From contig NZ_WTYA01000010.1 in assembly GCF_009828025.1 (NCBI RefSeq), forward strand, positions 38,501 through 102,500: DNA of 64,000 nt, given 5' to 3'. The notes under the pieces are model-generated. The model did not search any database. It was not told the DNA's origin and worked only from the letters and a program-made list of their open reading frames with translations. The stretch's first letter is position 1. Each line of letters begins with the position of its first letter. Source of the DNA: Qipengyuania algicida (lineage in GTDB: Bacteria > Pseudomonadota > Alphaproteobacteria > Sphingomonadales > Sphingomonadaceae). Position numbers and translations under genes: made by a program. Below, piece by piece: positions 7,671 to 17,666 of the stretch.

Positions 7671-9218
7671 TCAATTAATCTTTCTATTCACGTCGCAATA
7701 CAACATCCGGATCAATCCCCAGGCCATGGCAAGCAGAACTAGAGCGAAGGGCAGTCCGGTCACGATCGCGGCTGTCTGCAACGCGGTCAGCCCGCCAGCC
7801 CATAGCAGAGTGCCAGCCAAAATGCCGATGGCGATGGCCCAGGTCACCCGTGGCACGAAGCCAGCATGATGATGCCCGCCCGACGCGATCATGGCCGTCA
7901 CCAATGCGCCCGAATCCGCCGAAGTCACGAAGAAGGTCGTCACGATGAGGATCGCCAGACCTGAAAGGAACTCGGCGAAGGGATAGTGGGCGAAGAACGC
8001 GAACAGCGCGTCGGGCATGCTGTCGTTTACTGCCGCCGACAGGCCGCCATGCCCGAACAGCTCGATATAGAGCGCGCTGTCACCGAAGATCGTCATCCAC
8101 ACGAAGGTGAACAGTACCGGTACGAACAATACGCCGCCCAGGAATTCGCGTACTGTGCGGCCATAGGATATGCGCGCGATGAAGATGCCGACGAAGGGCG
8201 ACCAGCTGATCCACCAGGCCCAATAAAAAATCGTCCAATTGGTCTGCCAGTCGCCGCGATTGTAGGTTTCGGTCCAGGTCGACAGATAGACGAAGCGCTG
8301 CACGTAATAGCCGATGTTCTGGACGAAGGCGTCGAGCAGGAAAACCGTCGGCCCGAGCACGAAGACCGCGATCATCAGCGCAACCGCCAGCCCCATGTTG
8401 ATTTCCGAGAGGCGCTTGATCCCGGTATCCAGCCCAAGCGCGACCGACAGCGTCGCCATAGCGGTGATGATGGCGATAATGATCGCCTTGCTCAGACCGT
8501 TTTCGGGAACACCAGCGAGCAGATCCAGCCCTGCATTCACCTGCGATGCGCCAAAGCCCAGCGATGCCGCGACCCCGCAGACGGTAGCGACGATTGCCAA
8601 TATGTCGATCACATCGACCAGCCAGGACGGAATTTTGGGAAAGCAGGCGCTCAGAAACGATCCGATGCTCAGATTCAATCCGCGATTGAAAGCGACATAG
8701 GCGAGGCCCAGCCCGATCAGCGCATAGATTGCCCAGGCATGCAGTCCCCAGTGCAGGAACACCAACCCCATGGCGTGCTGGGCATTGCCAGCCAGCCCGC
8801 GTGGCAGGCTGGCGTTGGGATTGGAAAAGGCGCTGGCCGGGGGATTGGAGAAATGCATCACCGGCTCGGCCACACCATAGAACATCAGGCCGATGCCCAT
8901 CCCGGCGCTGAAAAGCATCGCAAACCATGTGGCGCGCGAATATTGCGGCTTTGCGTCCTTTCCACCCAGCCGAAGCTCGCCCGTGCGCGTGACCGCGAGG
9001 AAGATACACGCCACCAGCAATATGTTGACCGTCAGGATTAACAGCCAGCCGAAGCTGTGTGTCGCGACCGATTGCACCGCACCGAACCGCTCCGCTGCGA
9101 GATCGGGGTTTGCAAAGGCTGCAAGAATAAACAGCCCGATGACCGCGATTGCCCCGAAGAACACAGAGGGTTTGAAAGCGGGTGCGTCAGAACTGCCGGT
9201 AGAGGGATTTGATGCCAC
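7671..9218 (-). CDS. BCCT family betaine/choline/carnitine transporter
   Basis: A 515-aa inner-membrane protein with about twelve helices and the BCCT signatures SAGMGIGLMFYGVAEP (near residue 105) and WAWWISWSPFVGIFIARISYG (near 325-345), the tryptophan-rich substrate and gating helix. BCCT carriers import quaternary ammonium compounds with Na+ or H+. It lacks the long cytoplasmic C-terminal tail of E. coli BetT, so osmotic gating may differ. GTG 9218 is preferred to TTG 9221 because AAGGGG then sits 7 bases upstream. No choline or betaine metabolic gene is nearby, so the substrate is open. Confidence 0.9.
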   Translation of the reverse strand: MASNPSTGSSDAPAFKPSVFFGAIAVIGLFILAAFANPDLAAERFGAVQSVATHSFGWLLILTVNILLVACIFLAVTRTGELRLGGKDAKPQYSRATWFAMLFSAGMGIGLMFYGVAEPVMHFSNPPASAFSNPNASLPRGLAGNAQHAMGLVFLHWGLHAWAIYALIGLGLAYVAFNRGLNLSIGSFLSACFPKIPSWLVDVIDILAIVATVCGVAASLGFGASQVNAGLDLLAGVPENGLSKAIIIAIITAMATLSVALGLDTGIKRLSEINMGLAVALMIAVFVLGPTVFLLDAFVQNIGYYVQRFVYLSTWTETYNRGDWQTNWTIFYWAWWISWSPFVGIFIARISYGRTVREFLGGVLFVPVLFTFVWMTIFGDSALYIELFGHGGLSAAVNDSMPDALFAFFAHYPFAEFLSGLAILIVTTFFVTSADSGALVTAMIASGGHHHAGFVPRVTWAIAIGILAGTLLWAGGLTALQTAAIVTGLPFALVLLAMAWGLIRMLYCDVNRKIN

Positions 9219-9574
9219 CAACGTGCCCCTTAAGTAATAAGATGATGGTATTTGAATTGCGTAGTAAAGAAATTTATTTTGAAAATATAAAAATCTCTCT
9301 TCTGCGCTGAATGCGGAACTCTATAAAAATATAGAAGGAATGCCTTTAAGATTGTTCCCGATTAGCTAAAATGTTGCGTCTTTGCAACGGTTGGGTTTGA
9401 CTCTTTCCGTTTCAGGGTCGTTGCTGTGGAGTCGGGGGAATTAGATTGTTAGCAGGCCGAAGCTTGGGAAAATCGTTATTCTCGATCCCGAATTACGGCA
9501 TTCTCGCCATGATTTTCTAAGCGATACGATCCGCGCCGCCCTTGCGGCGATTGATTGCAATGAGGGGTATCTCG
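9219..9574. promoter_or_regulatory. Divergent control region, BCCT and TonB receptor genes
   Basis: An AT-rich region between divergent genes. Two inverted repeats stand out: CTATA-AAAA-TATAG at 9321-9334 and GTTGC-GTCTTT-GCAAC at 9373-9388. Either could be an operator for the receptor operon, but no regulator is assigned. GAGGGG, 7 bases before ATG 9575, is the receptor ribosome binding site. Confidence 0.4.
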
Positions 9575-12232
9575 ATGTTGAATTTTCGATCCAGCGCTTC
9601 GCTGGGCGTACTAGCCGCTGCTATTGCCACGCCTGCCATGGCGCAAACCGTCAACAGCCAGCCCGCGCAGGCTGCCGCCAACGCCCCTGGCACACAGGCG
9701 CAGGGCAAGATTCGCAAAGGTGGCGTGCAAACGATCGTCGTAACTGCGCAGAAGCGCACACAGGATCTGCAGGATGTGCCGATCTCGGTGCAGGCGCTGG
9801 GCGAAGAAGGGCTTGAGCAGCTCAACGTCAACACTTTCAAGGATTATCTCAAGCAGTTGCCATCGGTCACCGCGGGCGGCAGCGGGCCGGGGCAAAGCAC
9901 GATCTATATTCGCGGCCTTGCCTCGACCACTCCCAATCTCACTACGGCCGGTGTGGCGGGGCTTGCGCCAAACGTCTCTCTTTATCTCGATGACCAGCCG
10001 CTGTCGCAGCCGGGACGCAACCTCGATGTCTATGCTGCCGATCTCGCCCGGATTGAGGTGCTGGCAGGACCGCAAGGTACGCTGTTCGGTGCGAGCTCGC
10101 AGGCTGGCGTCGTCCGCCTCATTACCAACGAGCCCAAACTGGGTGTGTTCGAAGGCAGGGTGACTGGTGGAGTTTCCTTCACCAAGCACGGCGACATGAG
10201 CGAGAAGGCAACCGCCGTGCTTAACGTGCCGGTGACCGATTCACTGGCCGTTCGCGGGGTGGTCTATCTCGACCATCAGGGCGGCTATATCGATAACGTC
10301 CACGGCACGCGTGACGCTTCGGAAAGCGGGCGTTTCCGCGAGGCGGGTACGGTGCGTTACAACGGCGTTCCCGTCAGCCCCGGGCGCGCCGGGTTCCAGG
10401 CAGGCGCCGATCTGTCGAACGTCAACCTCATTTCCGCCGATAACACGGGGCTGGTGAAGGACAATTTCAACACCGCGCAATATACCGGTTTCCGGGTGTC
10501 CGCGCTGTGGGAAATCAACCCCGACTGGAAGCTCAAGGTCGCGCATATGCGCCAGAGCCTTGATACCGATGGGGTGTTCTTCGAAGATCCCACTCTCGGC
10601 GATCTGAAGATTCAGCGCTATATGCCCGACACCATGAACGATCGCTTCAGCAACACCGCCTGGACGCTGGAGGGGCAACTGGGCGCGCTGAACATGGTCT
10701 ATACCGGTGCCTTCACGGACCGGAAGACCGACCAGACGGTCGATTATTCGGATTATCTCTTCGTCGGGCAGTACCTGCCTTACTACATCTGCGATACGGC
10801 GGTGGTTTATCCCACCTATGTCAGCGCCGCGCCAGCGGACCCGACCTGTCAGGCGCCGAACCTGTCGGTCAAATCGCATTCCGAAATGACCAAGATCACG
10901 CAGGAGCTGCGCTTCAGCACTCCTGACGACTGGCGTTTCCGGGTGCAGGCAGGTGGCTTTTTCTCGCGTCTGGTGCTGAAGGAGCGCAACGACTTCTTCT
11001 ATCCCGGCTCGGTGAATGTGCGCGGGTCCGATGGTGTCACCACCGGCTTCGTGGACAATTATCCGCTGACCAATGTCAATGCGCCTCCGGGTATGACCGG
11101 CAATGCCAGTGCCGGCTATTTCTCCGACCCCGGCCCGTTCCCGCCGGGGGTCATCTTCCGTAACGATGTCAAACGTACGGACCGGCAGATCGGGCTGTTC
11201 GGTCAGGCCGATTTCGATATCGTTCCGGACAAGCTGACCGCGACCTTTGGCCTGCGCTATTACGACGTGGAAGTGGGCCTGTTCGGCAGCGCCAATTCCT
11301 CGTTCTACAACCTCAATTCGGCTATCTTCGGTCCGAATGCAGGTGTGGCTCCGGGCACCGCTATTGACGCCCAGCTTGGCGGTACGAACATCAGCGCGCT
11401 CTATGCACCGGGAAATCCCGCCGGAGCGCCGACGCGCGCCCGGTCCAAGGGTGTAATCGTCAAGGGTACGCTGACGTACAAGCCGGTGAGCGGGGTGCTG
11501 TTCTACGGCACTTACTCGCAAGGCTTCCGTCCGGGGCTGCTGAACCGTCCGGGCGGTGCGACAAAGGGCAATTACACCGTGCCCTATGCCCTGCAGACCG
11601 ACAATGTCGACAATTACGAAATCGGCGCCAAGCTGGAGCTGTTCGACAACCAGCTGGTGTTCAACGCCAGCGCATTCTACGTCGACATCACCAATCTGCA
11701 GACCACGATCTTCGATCCCAGCATCGTCAATCTGTTCTTCTCGGACAATGCGGCGGATGCATGGATCAAGGGTGCGGAGGGTCAGTTCACCTTCGCTCCC
11801 TATGCGGTGCCGGGGCTAACGCTTGCGGGCGCATTCTCTTTGCTCGATACCAAGATCACCAAGGTGCTGACGCCCACCAACGACGTACAACTGGGCAGCC
11901 ATCTGGCCTATGCGCCCCCGTTCCAGGGCAACCTCAGGGTGCGTTACGAATGGGCGCTGTCAAACACGATCGATGCGCATATCATGCCCTCGGTGGTGCA
12001 TTCGGCATCCAAGTTCACCGACATCATCGACATCAACAAGTTGCGGCTCAAAGGCTATACGACCTTCGGCCTGACCGCCGGGATCGCCAAGGACAATTGG
12101 ACCTTTGAGATCTACGGAGACAATTTGACCGATGAACGGGCGCAAATCAGCGGTGATTTCTACTATGATCGCCCGCGTGTCGTGACCAACCGCCCGCTGA
12201 CGGTGGGTGCGCGCTTCTCGGTCGATTTCTGA
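9575..12232 (+). CDS. TonB-dependent outer-membrane receptor
   Basis: An 885-aa protein: signal peptide (cleavage near ATPAMAQ), then a TonB-box-like stretch and plug domain (IVVTAQKRTQDLQDVPISV, YIRGLAS, ARIEVLAGPQGTLFGA, GVVRLITNEP), then a beta barrel ending in aromatic-rich strands and a terminal F (GARFSVDF). This is the sphingomonad-type receptor group that imports large or scarce substrates through the outer membrane with TonB energy. The start at 9575 is set by GAGGGG 7 bases upstream. The next gene is a TPR-sulfotransferase, a pairing common in sphingomonads. The substrate cannot be read from the sequence. Confidence 0.92.
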   Translation: MLNFRSSASLGVLAAAIATPAMAQTVNSQPAQAAANAPGTQAQGKIRKGGVQTIVVTAQKRTQDLQDVPISVQALGEEGLEQLNVNTFKDYLKQLPSVTAGGSGPGQSTIYIRGLASTTPNLTTAGVAGLAPNVSLYLDDQPLSQPGRNLDVYAADLARIEVLAGPQGTLFGASSQAGVVRLITNEPKLGVFEGRVTGGVSFTKHGDMSEKATAVLNVPVTDSLAVRGVVYLDHQGGYIDNVHGTRDASESGRFREAGTVRYNGVPVSPGRAGFQAGADLSNVNLISADNTGLVKDNFNTAQYTGFRVSALWEINPDWKLKVAHMRQSLDTDGVFFEDPTLGDLKIQRYMPDTMNDRFSNTAWTLEGQLGALNMVYTGAFTDRKTDQTVDYSDYLFVGQYLPYYICDTAVVYPTYVSAAPADPTCQAPNLSVKSHSEMTKITQELRFSTPDDWRFRVQAGGFFSRLVLKERNDFFYPGSVNVRGSDGVTTGFVDNYPLTNVNAPPGMTGNASAGYFSDPGPFPPGVIFRNDVKRTDRQIGLFGQADFDIVPDKLTATFGLRYYDVEVGLFGSANSSFYNLNSAIFGPNAGVAPGTAIDAQLGGTNISALYAPGNPAGAPTRARSKGVIVKGTLTYKPVSGVLFYGTYSQGFRPGLLNRPGGATKGNYTVPYALQTDNVDNYEIGAKLELFDNQLVFNASAFYVDITNLQTTIFDPSIVNLFFSDNAADAWIKGAEGQFTFAPYAVPGLTLAGAFSLLDTKITKVLTPTNDVQLGSHLAYAPPFQGNLRVRYEWALSNTIDAHIMPSVVHSASKFTDIIDINKLRLKGYTTFGLTAGIAKDNWTFEIYGDNLTDERAQISGDFYYDRPRVVTNRPLTVGARFSVDF

Positions 12233-12257
12233 CCGCAGGCGCATCATACCAATCCCG

Positions 12258-12287
12258 AAGGGGGCGGTCGCGTGTCCGCCCCCTTTC
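12258..12287 (+). terminator. Intercistronic hairpin between receptor and sulfotransferase genes
   Basis: A strong 10-bp stem, AAGGGGGCGG / CCGCCCCCTT with an 8-base loop, is followed by TCG, not a long T-run. It lies 26 bases after the receptor stop and just before the sulfotransferase ribosome binding site, so it may terminate part of the transcripts or stabilise the receptor mRNA. Confidence 0.55.
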
Positions 12288-12302
12288 GCTTATGGAGGGG
12301 GC

Positions 12303-14309
12303 ATGAGCGCAATCGAAACAGCCAAGGCCGGACAGACGAACACCACCGTTGCCGATCAACTCGATCGGGCCAAGCAGCAGCTCCAGGCCGGGGATCATGC
12401 AGGGGCGCTTACCACCGCGCGCGCTGTCGCCGTCGCCGAGCGGGATAATGTCGATGCGCTGTATATCGCAGCGGTCGCGGCGCGCTTTGCGCATGATTTC
12501 TCCGCTGCGCATGACCTGCATCGCCAATTGCGCGAGGTGGCGCCCGAATTCGGCCGTGGGTGGCAAGAGGCGGGCCATCTCGCGCGCGATGAGGGGAGAG
12601 CGGAAGATGCCGTGCGGCTCTATGCCCGAGCGGTGCAACTCAACCCAGCGCTTGCGGCGAGCTGGGCTGCGCAGGCGCAATTGCTCCAAGGCTTGGGTCG
12701 GCAGGCCGAAGGCCATGCGGCGCGCCTGCAGGCAGAGCGGCTGGCGCAACTGCCCCGTGAACTGGTCGCCGTTACCAACATGATCCACGAAGGGCGGATA
12801 TTGAAGGCCGAGAAACTGTGTCGACAGTTCCTTCAGGGCAATCCGCGCCATGTGGAGGGTATGCGGCTGCTGGCCGATATCGGCAGCCGGTTGGGCGTGC
12901 ACGAGGACGCTGAATTCCTGCTGGAAAACGCGGTCGCGTTCGAGCCGGACAATATTCAGTTACGGCTCGATTATATTCAGGTGTTGCGCAAACGGCAGAA
13001 ATTCGCCGAGGCGCTGGAACAGGCGCGCGCGCTTTATGACCGCGATCCGGCTAATCCGCTGTTTCAGTCGCATCTCGCGATCGAGTCACTGCAAACCGGC
13101 GATTACGACCGGGCGCTGGCGCTGTTCGAACAGGTGCTGAAAGTGCTGCCCGAGGATCCGGCAACGCACACTTCGCGCGGCCATGCGCTGAAGACGCTTG
13201 GGCGGCAGGGCGAGGCGATTGCCTCCTATCGTCGCGCGATTGCCGCCCGCCCGGAACAGGGCGATGCCTTTTATGCGCTGGCCAATCTTAAGACCTATCG
13301 TTTTACCGATGAAGAAATTGCAGTGATGCAGGCGCAGATCGCGCGCGGCGATCTTGGCCTGATGGACCGCGTCCATCTGGAATTCGCGTTGGGCAAGGCG
13401 TTCGAGGATGCGCAGGACTTTGCGCAGTCGTTTCGCCATTATGACGCGGGAAACAACCTCAAACGTCAGCAGACGCGCTATGATGCGGATCAGATGCACG
13501 CCGAGCTGGCCGCGCAAAAGGCGGTCTGCACGCCAGAGCTGTTCGCTGCGCACGAGAACGAAGGGTACGAGGCGCCCGATCCGATCTTTATCCTAGGCCT
13601 GCCGCGCGCCGGATCGACCCTGCTGGAGCAGATTCTCGCCAGCCATAGCCAGGTCGACGGCACGCTGGAGCTGCCCAATATCCTAGCGCTGGCGCACCGG
13701 CTGCGTGGCGACAAGGCGGGCCAGTCCAACTATCCTGCGGTACTGGCGGAGGTCAGCGACGAACAGCTCGGCGATTTCGGGCGACAGTATATTGAGGATA
13801 CCCGCATCCACCGACAGGGCGCGCCGTTCTTCATCGATAAGATGCCCAACAATTTCCGTCACATCGGGCTGATCCATCTGATCCTGCCCAACGCGAAGAT
13901 TATCGACGCGCGGCGCGATCCTATGGATTGCTGCTTCTCCTGCTTCAAGCAACTGTTCGCCGAGGGGCAGGAGTTCACTTACGGGCTGGAGCAGATTGGG
14001 CGGTACTATGCCGACTATGTCGACCTGATGGCGCATTGGGACGCGGTTCTGCCAGGCCGTGTGCTGCGCGTTCAACACGAGGATGTGCTTGAGGATCTCG
14101 AAGGCCAGGTGCGCCGGATGCTCGATTTCTGCCGCGTGCCCTTCGAGCAGGCTTGCGTGGATTTCCACCGCACTGAAAGGGCAGTGCGCACCGCCAGCTC
14201 AGAACAGGTCCGGCAGCCGATCTCGCGAGCGGGCCAAAATGCATGGAGACCCTACGCGGAATGGCTCGAGCCGTTAACAAAAGCGCTTTCCAGCGTAGGT
14301 CCAGAATAA
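12303..14309 (+). CDS. TPR-repeat sulfotransferase
   Basis: A 668-aa cytoplasmic protein. Residues about 15-370 are TPR repeats (for example GRQGEAIASYRRAIAARPEQ). From about residue 420 a sulfotransferase domain follows: the PAPS 5'-phosphosulfate loop LPRAGSTLLEQILASH near 432, KMPNNFRHIG, and the 3'-phosphate loop RRDPMDCCFSCFKQLF near 540. It should transfer sulfate from PAPS to an unknown acceptor; family members called sulfotransferase-3/TPR are frequent beside TonB receptors. The start is fixed by GGAGGGGGC directly before ATG 12303. PAPS can be supplied by the cysD-cysNC genes at 36-39 kb. Confidence 0.88.
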   Translation: MSAIETAKAGQTNTTVADQLDRAKQQLQAGDHAGALTTARAVAVAERDNVDALYIAAVAARFAHDFSAAHDLHRQLREVAPEFGRGWQEAGHLARDEGRAEDAVRLYARAVQLNPALAASWAAQAQLLQGLGRQAEGHAARLQAERLAQLPRELVAVTNMIHEGRILKAEKLCRQFLQGNPRHVEGMRLLADIGSRLGVHEDAEFLLENAVAFEPDNIQLRLDYIQVLRKRQKFAEALEQARALYDRDPANPLFQSHLAIESLQTGDYDRALALFEQVLKVLPEDPATHTSRGHALKTLGRQGEAIASYRRAIAARPEQGDAFYALANLKTYRFTDEEIAVMQAQIARGDLGLMDRVHLEFALGKAFEDAQDFAQSFRHYDAGNNLKRQQTRYDADQMHAELAAQKAVCTPELFAAHENEGYEAPDPIFILGLPRAGSTLLEQILASHSQVDGTLELPNILALAHRLRGDKAGQSNYPAVLAEVSDEQLGDFGRQYIEDTRIHRQGAPFFIDKMPNNFRHIGLIHLILPNAKIIDARRDPMDCCFSCFKQLFAEGQEFTYGLEQIGRYYADYVDLMAHWDAVLPGRVLRVQHEDVLEDLEGQVRRMLDFCRVPFEQACVDFHRTERAVRTASSEQVRQPISRAGQNAWRPYAEWLEPLTKALSSVGPE

Positions 14310-14343
14310 TTTTAATTGGCAAATTCAATATCAGCAAAACGGA

Positions 14344-14914
14344 TCAAAGATGCATGACGTTGATGCTTTTGACTATTGCTGTTGCAAAGCTAGGCTCAGG
14401 GCTCATTGATCGGAGCCAGAAGATGACGGTGACGGCGAGGGCGATGTCCGAGAAGAAAGCCGTAGGGCACCGATCGTAGCGGGTGGCGACGCGGCGCCAG
14501 TCCTTGAGGCGGCCGAACATGATCTCGATGCGGTTGCGGCGTTTGTAGCGACGCTTGTCGTAATTGATGGGATCGAGACGCAATTTCCGCCCAGGAATGC
14601 AGGGATTGATGCCCTTTTGTTGAAGGGCATCCCTGAACCAGTCGGCGTCATAGCCGCGCTCCCCCATCAGCCATTGCGCCTTGGGAAGGTCGTCGAGTAG
14701 CGCGGCAGCGCCGGTATAATCGCCGATCTGACCTGCGGTCATGAAGAAGCTGAGCGGACGACCGTTTGCATCGGTGACGGCGTTGAGATTGAGCTACGCT
14801 CGCCTTCGGCCCGGTGTTCATGCCTCCTTTGGTGCGGCCAATAAGCCGCCCGAGATCCCCATTTTTGCCCGCAGGCTCGATGTCGTGCGGTGCGCCTTCA
14901 AGTAACCCCAACAT
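14344..14914 (-). pseudogene. IS5-family transposase, frameshifted and 5'-truncated
   Basis: The downstream part (stop at 14344) reads MTAGQIGDYTGAAALLDDL, GERGYDADWFRDALQ, KRRYKRRNRIEIMFGRLKDW, the C-terminal half of IS5/IS427-type DDE transposases with the catalytic Glu in RNRIEIMFGR. The upstream part (IEPAGKNGDLGRLIGRTKG, then GMNT) is in another frame, and between them, near 14785-14810, a short stretch does not match the expected reading, so the gene is frameshifted. The N-terminal third before about 14914 is missing. It is a dead remnant between the sulfotransferase and regulator genes. Confidence 0.78.
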
Positions 14915-15029
14915 TCATGACAATCATCTCCTTCAATCAAAGTAACAAGAGAAAGCAGACGTCTAGCGAGCGGCTATTGTATGGCCGAATTCCACAGCGC
15001 CCGCTCCGGTATTCCGAAAGATGCCCAAG

Positions 15030-17666
15030 CTATTGGTTTCCACCAATGATCCATGGTTCGTCGCGCAGTTTGAGCAATACTGCCAGCCTGTTTTCCGCCT
15101 CGAGCTTTTGCAGGATCGCCGAAACGTGATGCTCGATAGTGCGCTGGGAGCGCGACATCTCCTCGGCGATTTCGGCGTTGCTCAGGCCCTGTGCGAGATA
15201 TTCGAGAACGATCATCTCCTTTGCGGTGAGACTGAAAGGATTGTCGCGCGACGCTCTGTAGGGCCCGCGGGGCAGCGAAATCTCCTCGCGTCGAAGACCG
15301 CGTTCTTCAAGCAATTGCGTGAGCCGGGTAAGCGTGGCTCCGGCTTCCTGCCGATGCAGTGCTGAGAGGGCAGCGGAAACAGTCTGTGGCTTGTCGCATA
15401 ACCCGAAGCAAACATGGGCCAGATAATCCGCGCCCAGTCGCGCAAACGCCATTCCCGCAGCTTCAAAATCGCCTGCCAGCGCCTGGCCGAAGGCGGTGCC
15501 ATCGGCTCCTTGCGGTGGAGTGTACGTCAGCCCGCACAAGACTCTCCAGAACGCGTATTCCGCGTCGCTCCAGCGACTGAAACTTGCTGCCCCGATCCGG
15601 TCGAGCGCGGCGCAGGCCTCTTGCGCAGCCGACGATGAGCCGACCAGCCACGCGCGCTCAAGCATGCTCAGAAGTACTGGAATAACATACTGCACCTCTC
15701 CGGTCGCGAGCGCATCCTTGTGCGCCTTCTCAAGCGTACGAGGCGCCTCCTCGTCGCCAAGCCTCAATTGAGCGCGACCAAGCATGATGCGCGCGGGCAA
15801 CCGCATCAGCAATGTCTGACCCGGTGTTCCGATAACCCTGCGGCAGATCTCCTCGACCTCCCGCAATCGTCCCTGTTCAAGCCGTAACTGCGCCTTGCGG
15901 CCGAGCAGGTAAAAGGTCCAACTGTCCAGATCGTGATCGGTATCGAAGGAGATACCACGCTCTAGCACGTCCTCGGCAAGATCAAGGCGCCGCATATCGA
16001 CCGCATATTCGGAAAGGTTGGTGAAAACCCGAGCGGCGTCCTCATGGAGATTGTGCCGGAACGCAATCTCGAGGCTACGTTCAAGGTCGGCAATACCGTC
16101 GGCATCGCCAAGAAACATCCGTGCCGTACCGATATTGTTGAGCGCGTGAACTTCCACTTCAGGGTATGGCTCCTTTCCGATTTTTTCGAGTGCGCGCCTG
16201 CCCCAGCCGATCGCTTCATCCATGTGGCTCGACAACATCTCCATCTGCGACCGCATTGAATAGGCGAGAGCGAGCTGGCGATCATCGTCGATCCGCTCGA
16301 ACATTCTCACTGCATCGTCGAGATAGCGGTTCGCCTGCACCGCCTCTCCGCGGTACCAATGCAGGCGTGAAAGGTGCCGAAGATTGTCAGCGATCTTCAA
16401 GTCATTGCCGATGGCGCGCCACATGGTCAACGCGTGACGCCGGGCCTCGACCACCCGATCATCGATTCGGTGCGAGATTGCCGCTTCATATGCCCAGCTT
16501 TCATAAAGCTGGGCCGCTTCCGTTGGCTCGGCCTCGTCGATGTGATCGAGTGCCGCCTCAAGATAATCGGCCGCTTCCTTGTGTGCTCCGAGCAGCGCCG
16601 CCCGCTTCGCTGCGATCGGTGCGAACTGCAGTACGCGCACAGCATCTCCCGCACCGCGAGCATGATGCAGTACTTCACCGGCATCATAACGTTCAGGCTC
16701 TTGCAACATGCTTTCGAGATGCCGGAGGTGGAGATTGCGCTTGTCGATCGAGGAACAACGATTGCTTGTGGCCAACCTCGCCAGTTCGTGCCGGAAGCGC
16801 AAACGGTGCTCATTATCCTTCGTCAGAATGGCCAGATCGATACAGTCCTGAAGCAGGCGGTCGTGATTCTCGATCCAGCGGCAATGCAATTCAGGATCGA
16901 TCGGCACGGGGATGATGCTGAGCGCTTCGAGCAGACCGATATGGTCCGACGAGAGCCGCGATAGGCGGCTGTTGACCGCATCCTGTACCGAGACGGGTAC
17001 CTCGCCGCCTGCCTTGTCGCTGGCGAGGATTTCCGACAGAAAGAATGGATTGCCCCCGGTAATCTCCAGCAGGCTTTGTGCATCCCGACCGCTCTCGTTC
17101 GCAAGGCGGGTAACGGCGGCCAAGGATAGCGGGGCCAGTTCGATCCGCTCCATCTGGCTTGTGGGAATGTCGCCGAAAACGCGCAGCAATGGATGGGTCC
17201 GGCCGAGCTCGTCATTGCGATAGCTGACGATCATCAGAGCACCGCAGAGCGTGATCCGGCGGCCGAGAAATCGGATGAAATCGAGTGTGCCGATATCTGC
17301 CCAGTGCACATCCTCGAGGATCAATACCTTGCGCTGGCGCCCTTCGGAAAGCTGGGCCAGCAGACGCGAGAACAGCGCTGTTCCATGACCAGACTGCAAA
17401 CCCTGGTCCGGCCCTCCAAGCATGGCTGCAATGTCGAGGACCGGACCGAAGGGCCGCGGTGTGAAGAGCGCGTCGCACATGCCCCAGATGCACTGGCAGT
17501 CATCCGGCAGGTGCGCCGCAAATTCACGTAGGAGGGCGGTTTTACCGATTCCGGCTTCGCCTCCGATCGCCACGGCATGACCGGTTTCACCCGCTTGTTC
17601 GAATAAGTGGGTCAGACGCAAAAGTTCACGATCTCTCTCAGCGAGCATCGGCCAAGTTTGCCCCAT
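15030..17666 (-). CDS. Large ATP-binding LuxR-family regulator (MalT-like LAL type)
   Basis: An 878-aa regulator. The N-terminus has an AAA/NB-ARC-like ATPase with Walker A GGEAGIGKTALLREF (near residue 36) and Walker B KVLILEDVHWAD; the middle is helical and TPR-like; the C-terminal 65 residues form a LuxR winged helix-turn-helix (FSLTAKEMIVLEYLAQGLSN, then AEIAEEMSRSQRTIEHHVS). Such LAL regulators bind an inducer, use ATP to oligomerise and activate nearby genes. It is divergent from the secreted-protein cluster at 17.8-21.0 kb, its likely target. The start at 17666 is uncertain; MLAERDRE at 17648 is an alternative and neither has a strong ribosome site. Confidence 0.85.
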   Translation of the reverse strand: MGQTWPMLAERDRELLRLTHLFEQAGETGHAVAIGGEAGIGKTALLREFAAHLPDDCQCIWGMCDALFTPRPFGPVLDIAAMLGGPDQGLQSGHGTALFSRLLAQLSEGRQRKVLILEDVHWADIGTLDFIRFLGRRITLCGALMIVSYRNDELGRTHPLLRVFGDIPTSQMERIELAPLSLAAVTRLANESGRDAQSLLEITGGNPFFLSEILASDKAGGEVPVSVQDAVNSRLSRLSSDHIGLLEALSIIPVPIDPELHCRWIENHDRLLQDCIDLAILTKDNEHRLRFRHELARLATSNRCSSIDKRNLHLRHLESMLQEPERYDAGEVLHHARGAGDAVRVLQFAPIAAKRAALLGAHKEAADYLEAALDHIDEAEPTEAAQLYESWAYEAAISHRIDDRVVEARRHALTMWRAIGNDLKIADNLRHLSRLHWYRGEAVQANRYLDDAVRMFERIDDDRQLALAYSMRSQMEMLSSHMDEAIGWGRRALEKIGKEPYPEVEVHALNNIGTARMFLGDADGIADLERSLEIAFRHNLHEDAARVFTNLSEYAVDMRRLDLAEDVLERGISFDTDHDLDSWTFYLLGRKAQLRLEQGRLREVEEICRRVIGTPGQTLLMRLPARIMLGRAQLRLGDEEAPRTLEKAHKDALATGEVQYVIPVLLSMLERAWLVGSSSAAQEACAALDRIGAASFSRWSDAEYAFWRVLCGLTYTPPQGADGTAFGQALAGDFEAAGMAFARLGADYLAHVCFGLCDKPQTVSAALSALHRQEAGATLTRLTQLLEERGLRREEISLPRGPYRASRDNPFSLTAKEMIVLEYLAQGLSNAEIAEEMSRSQRTIEHHVSAILQKLEAENRLAVLLKLRDEPWIIGGNQ

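Noticed and set aside
7986..9041. Plus-strand frame of 351 codons opposite the BCCT transporter
   Set aside because: Antisense shadow with many Gln, Arg and Asp residues and no signature.
10241..11521. Minus-strand frame of 426 codons in the TonB receptor gene
   Set aside because: Shadow frame; no start signal or family.
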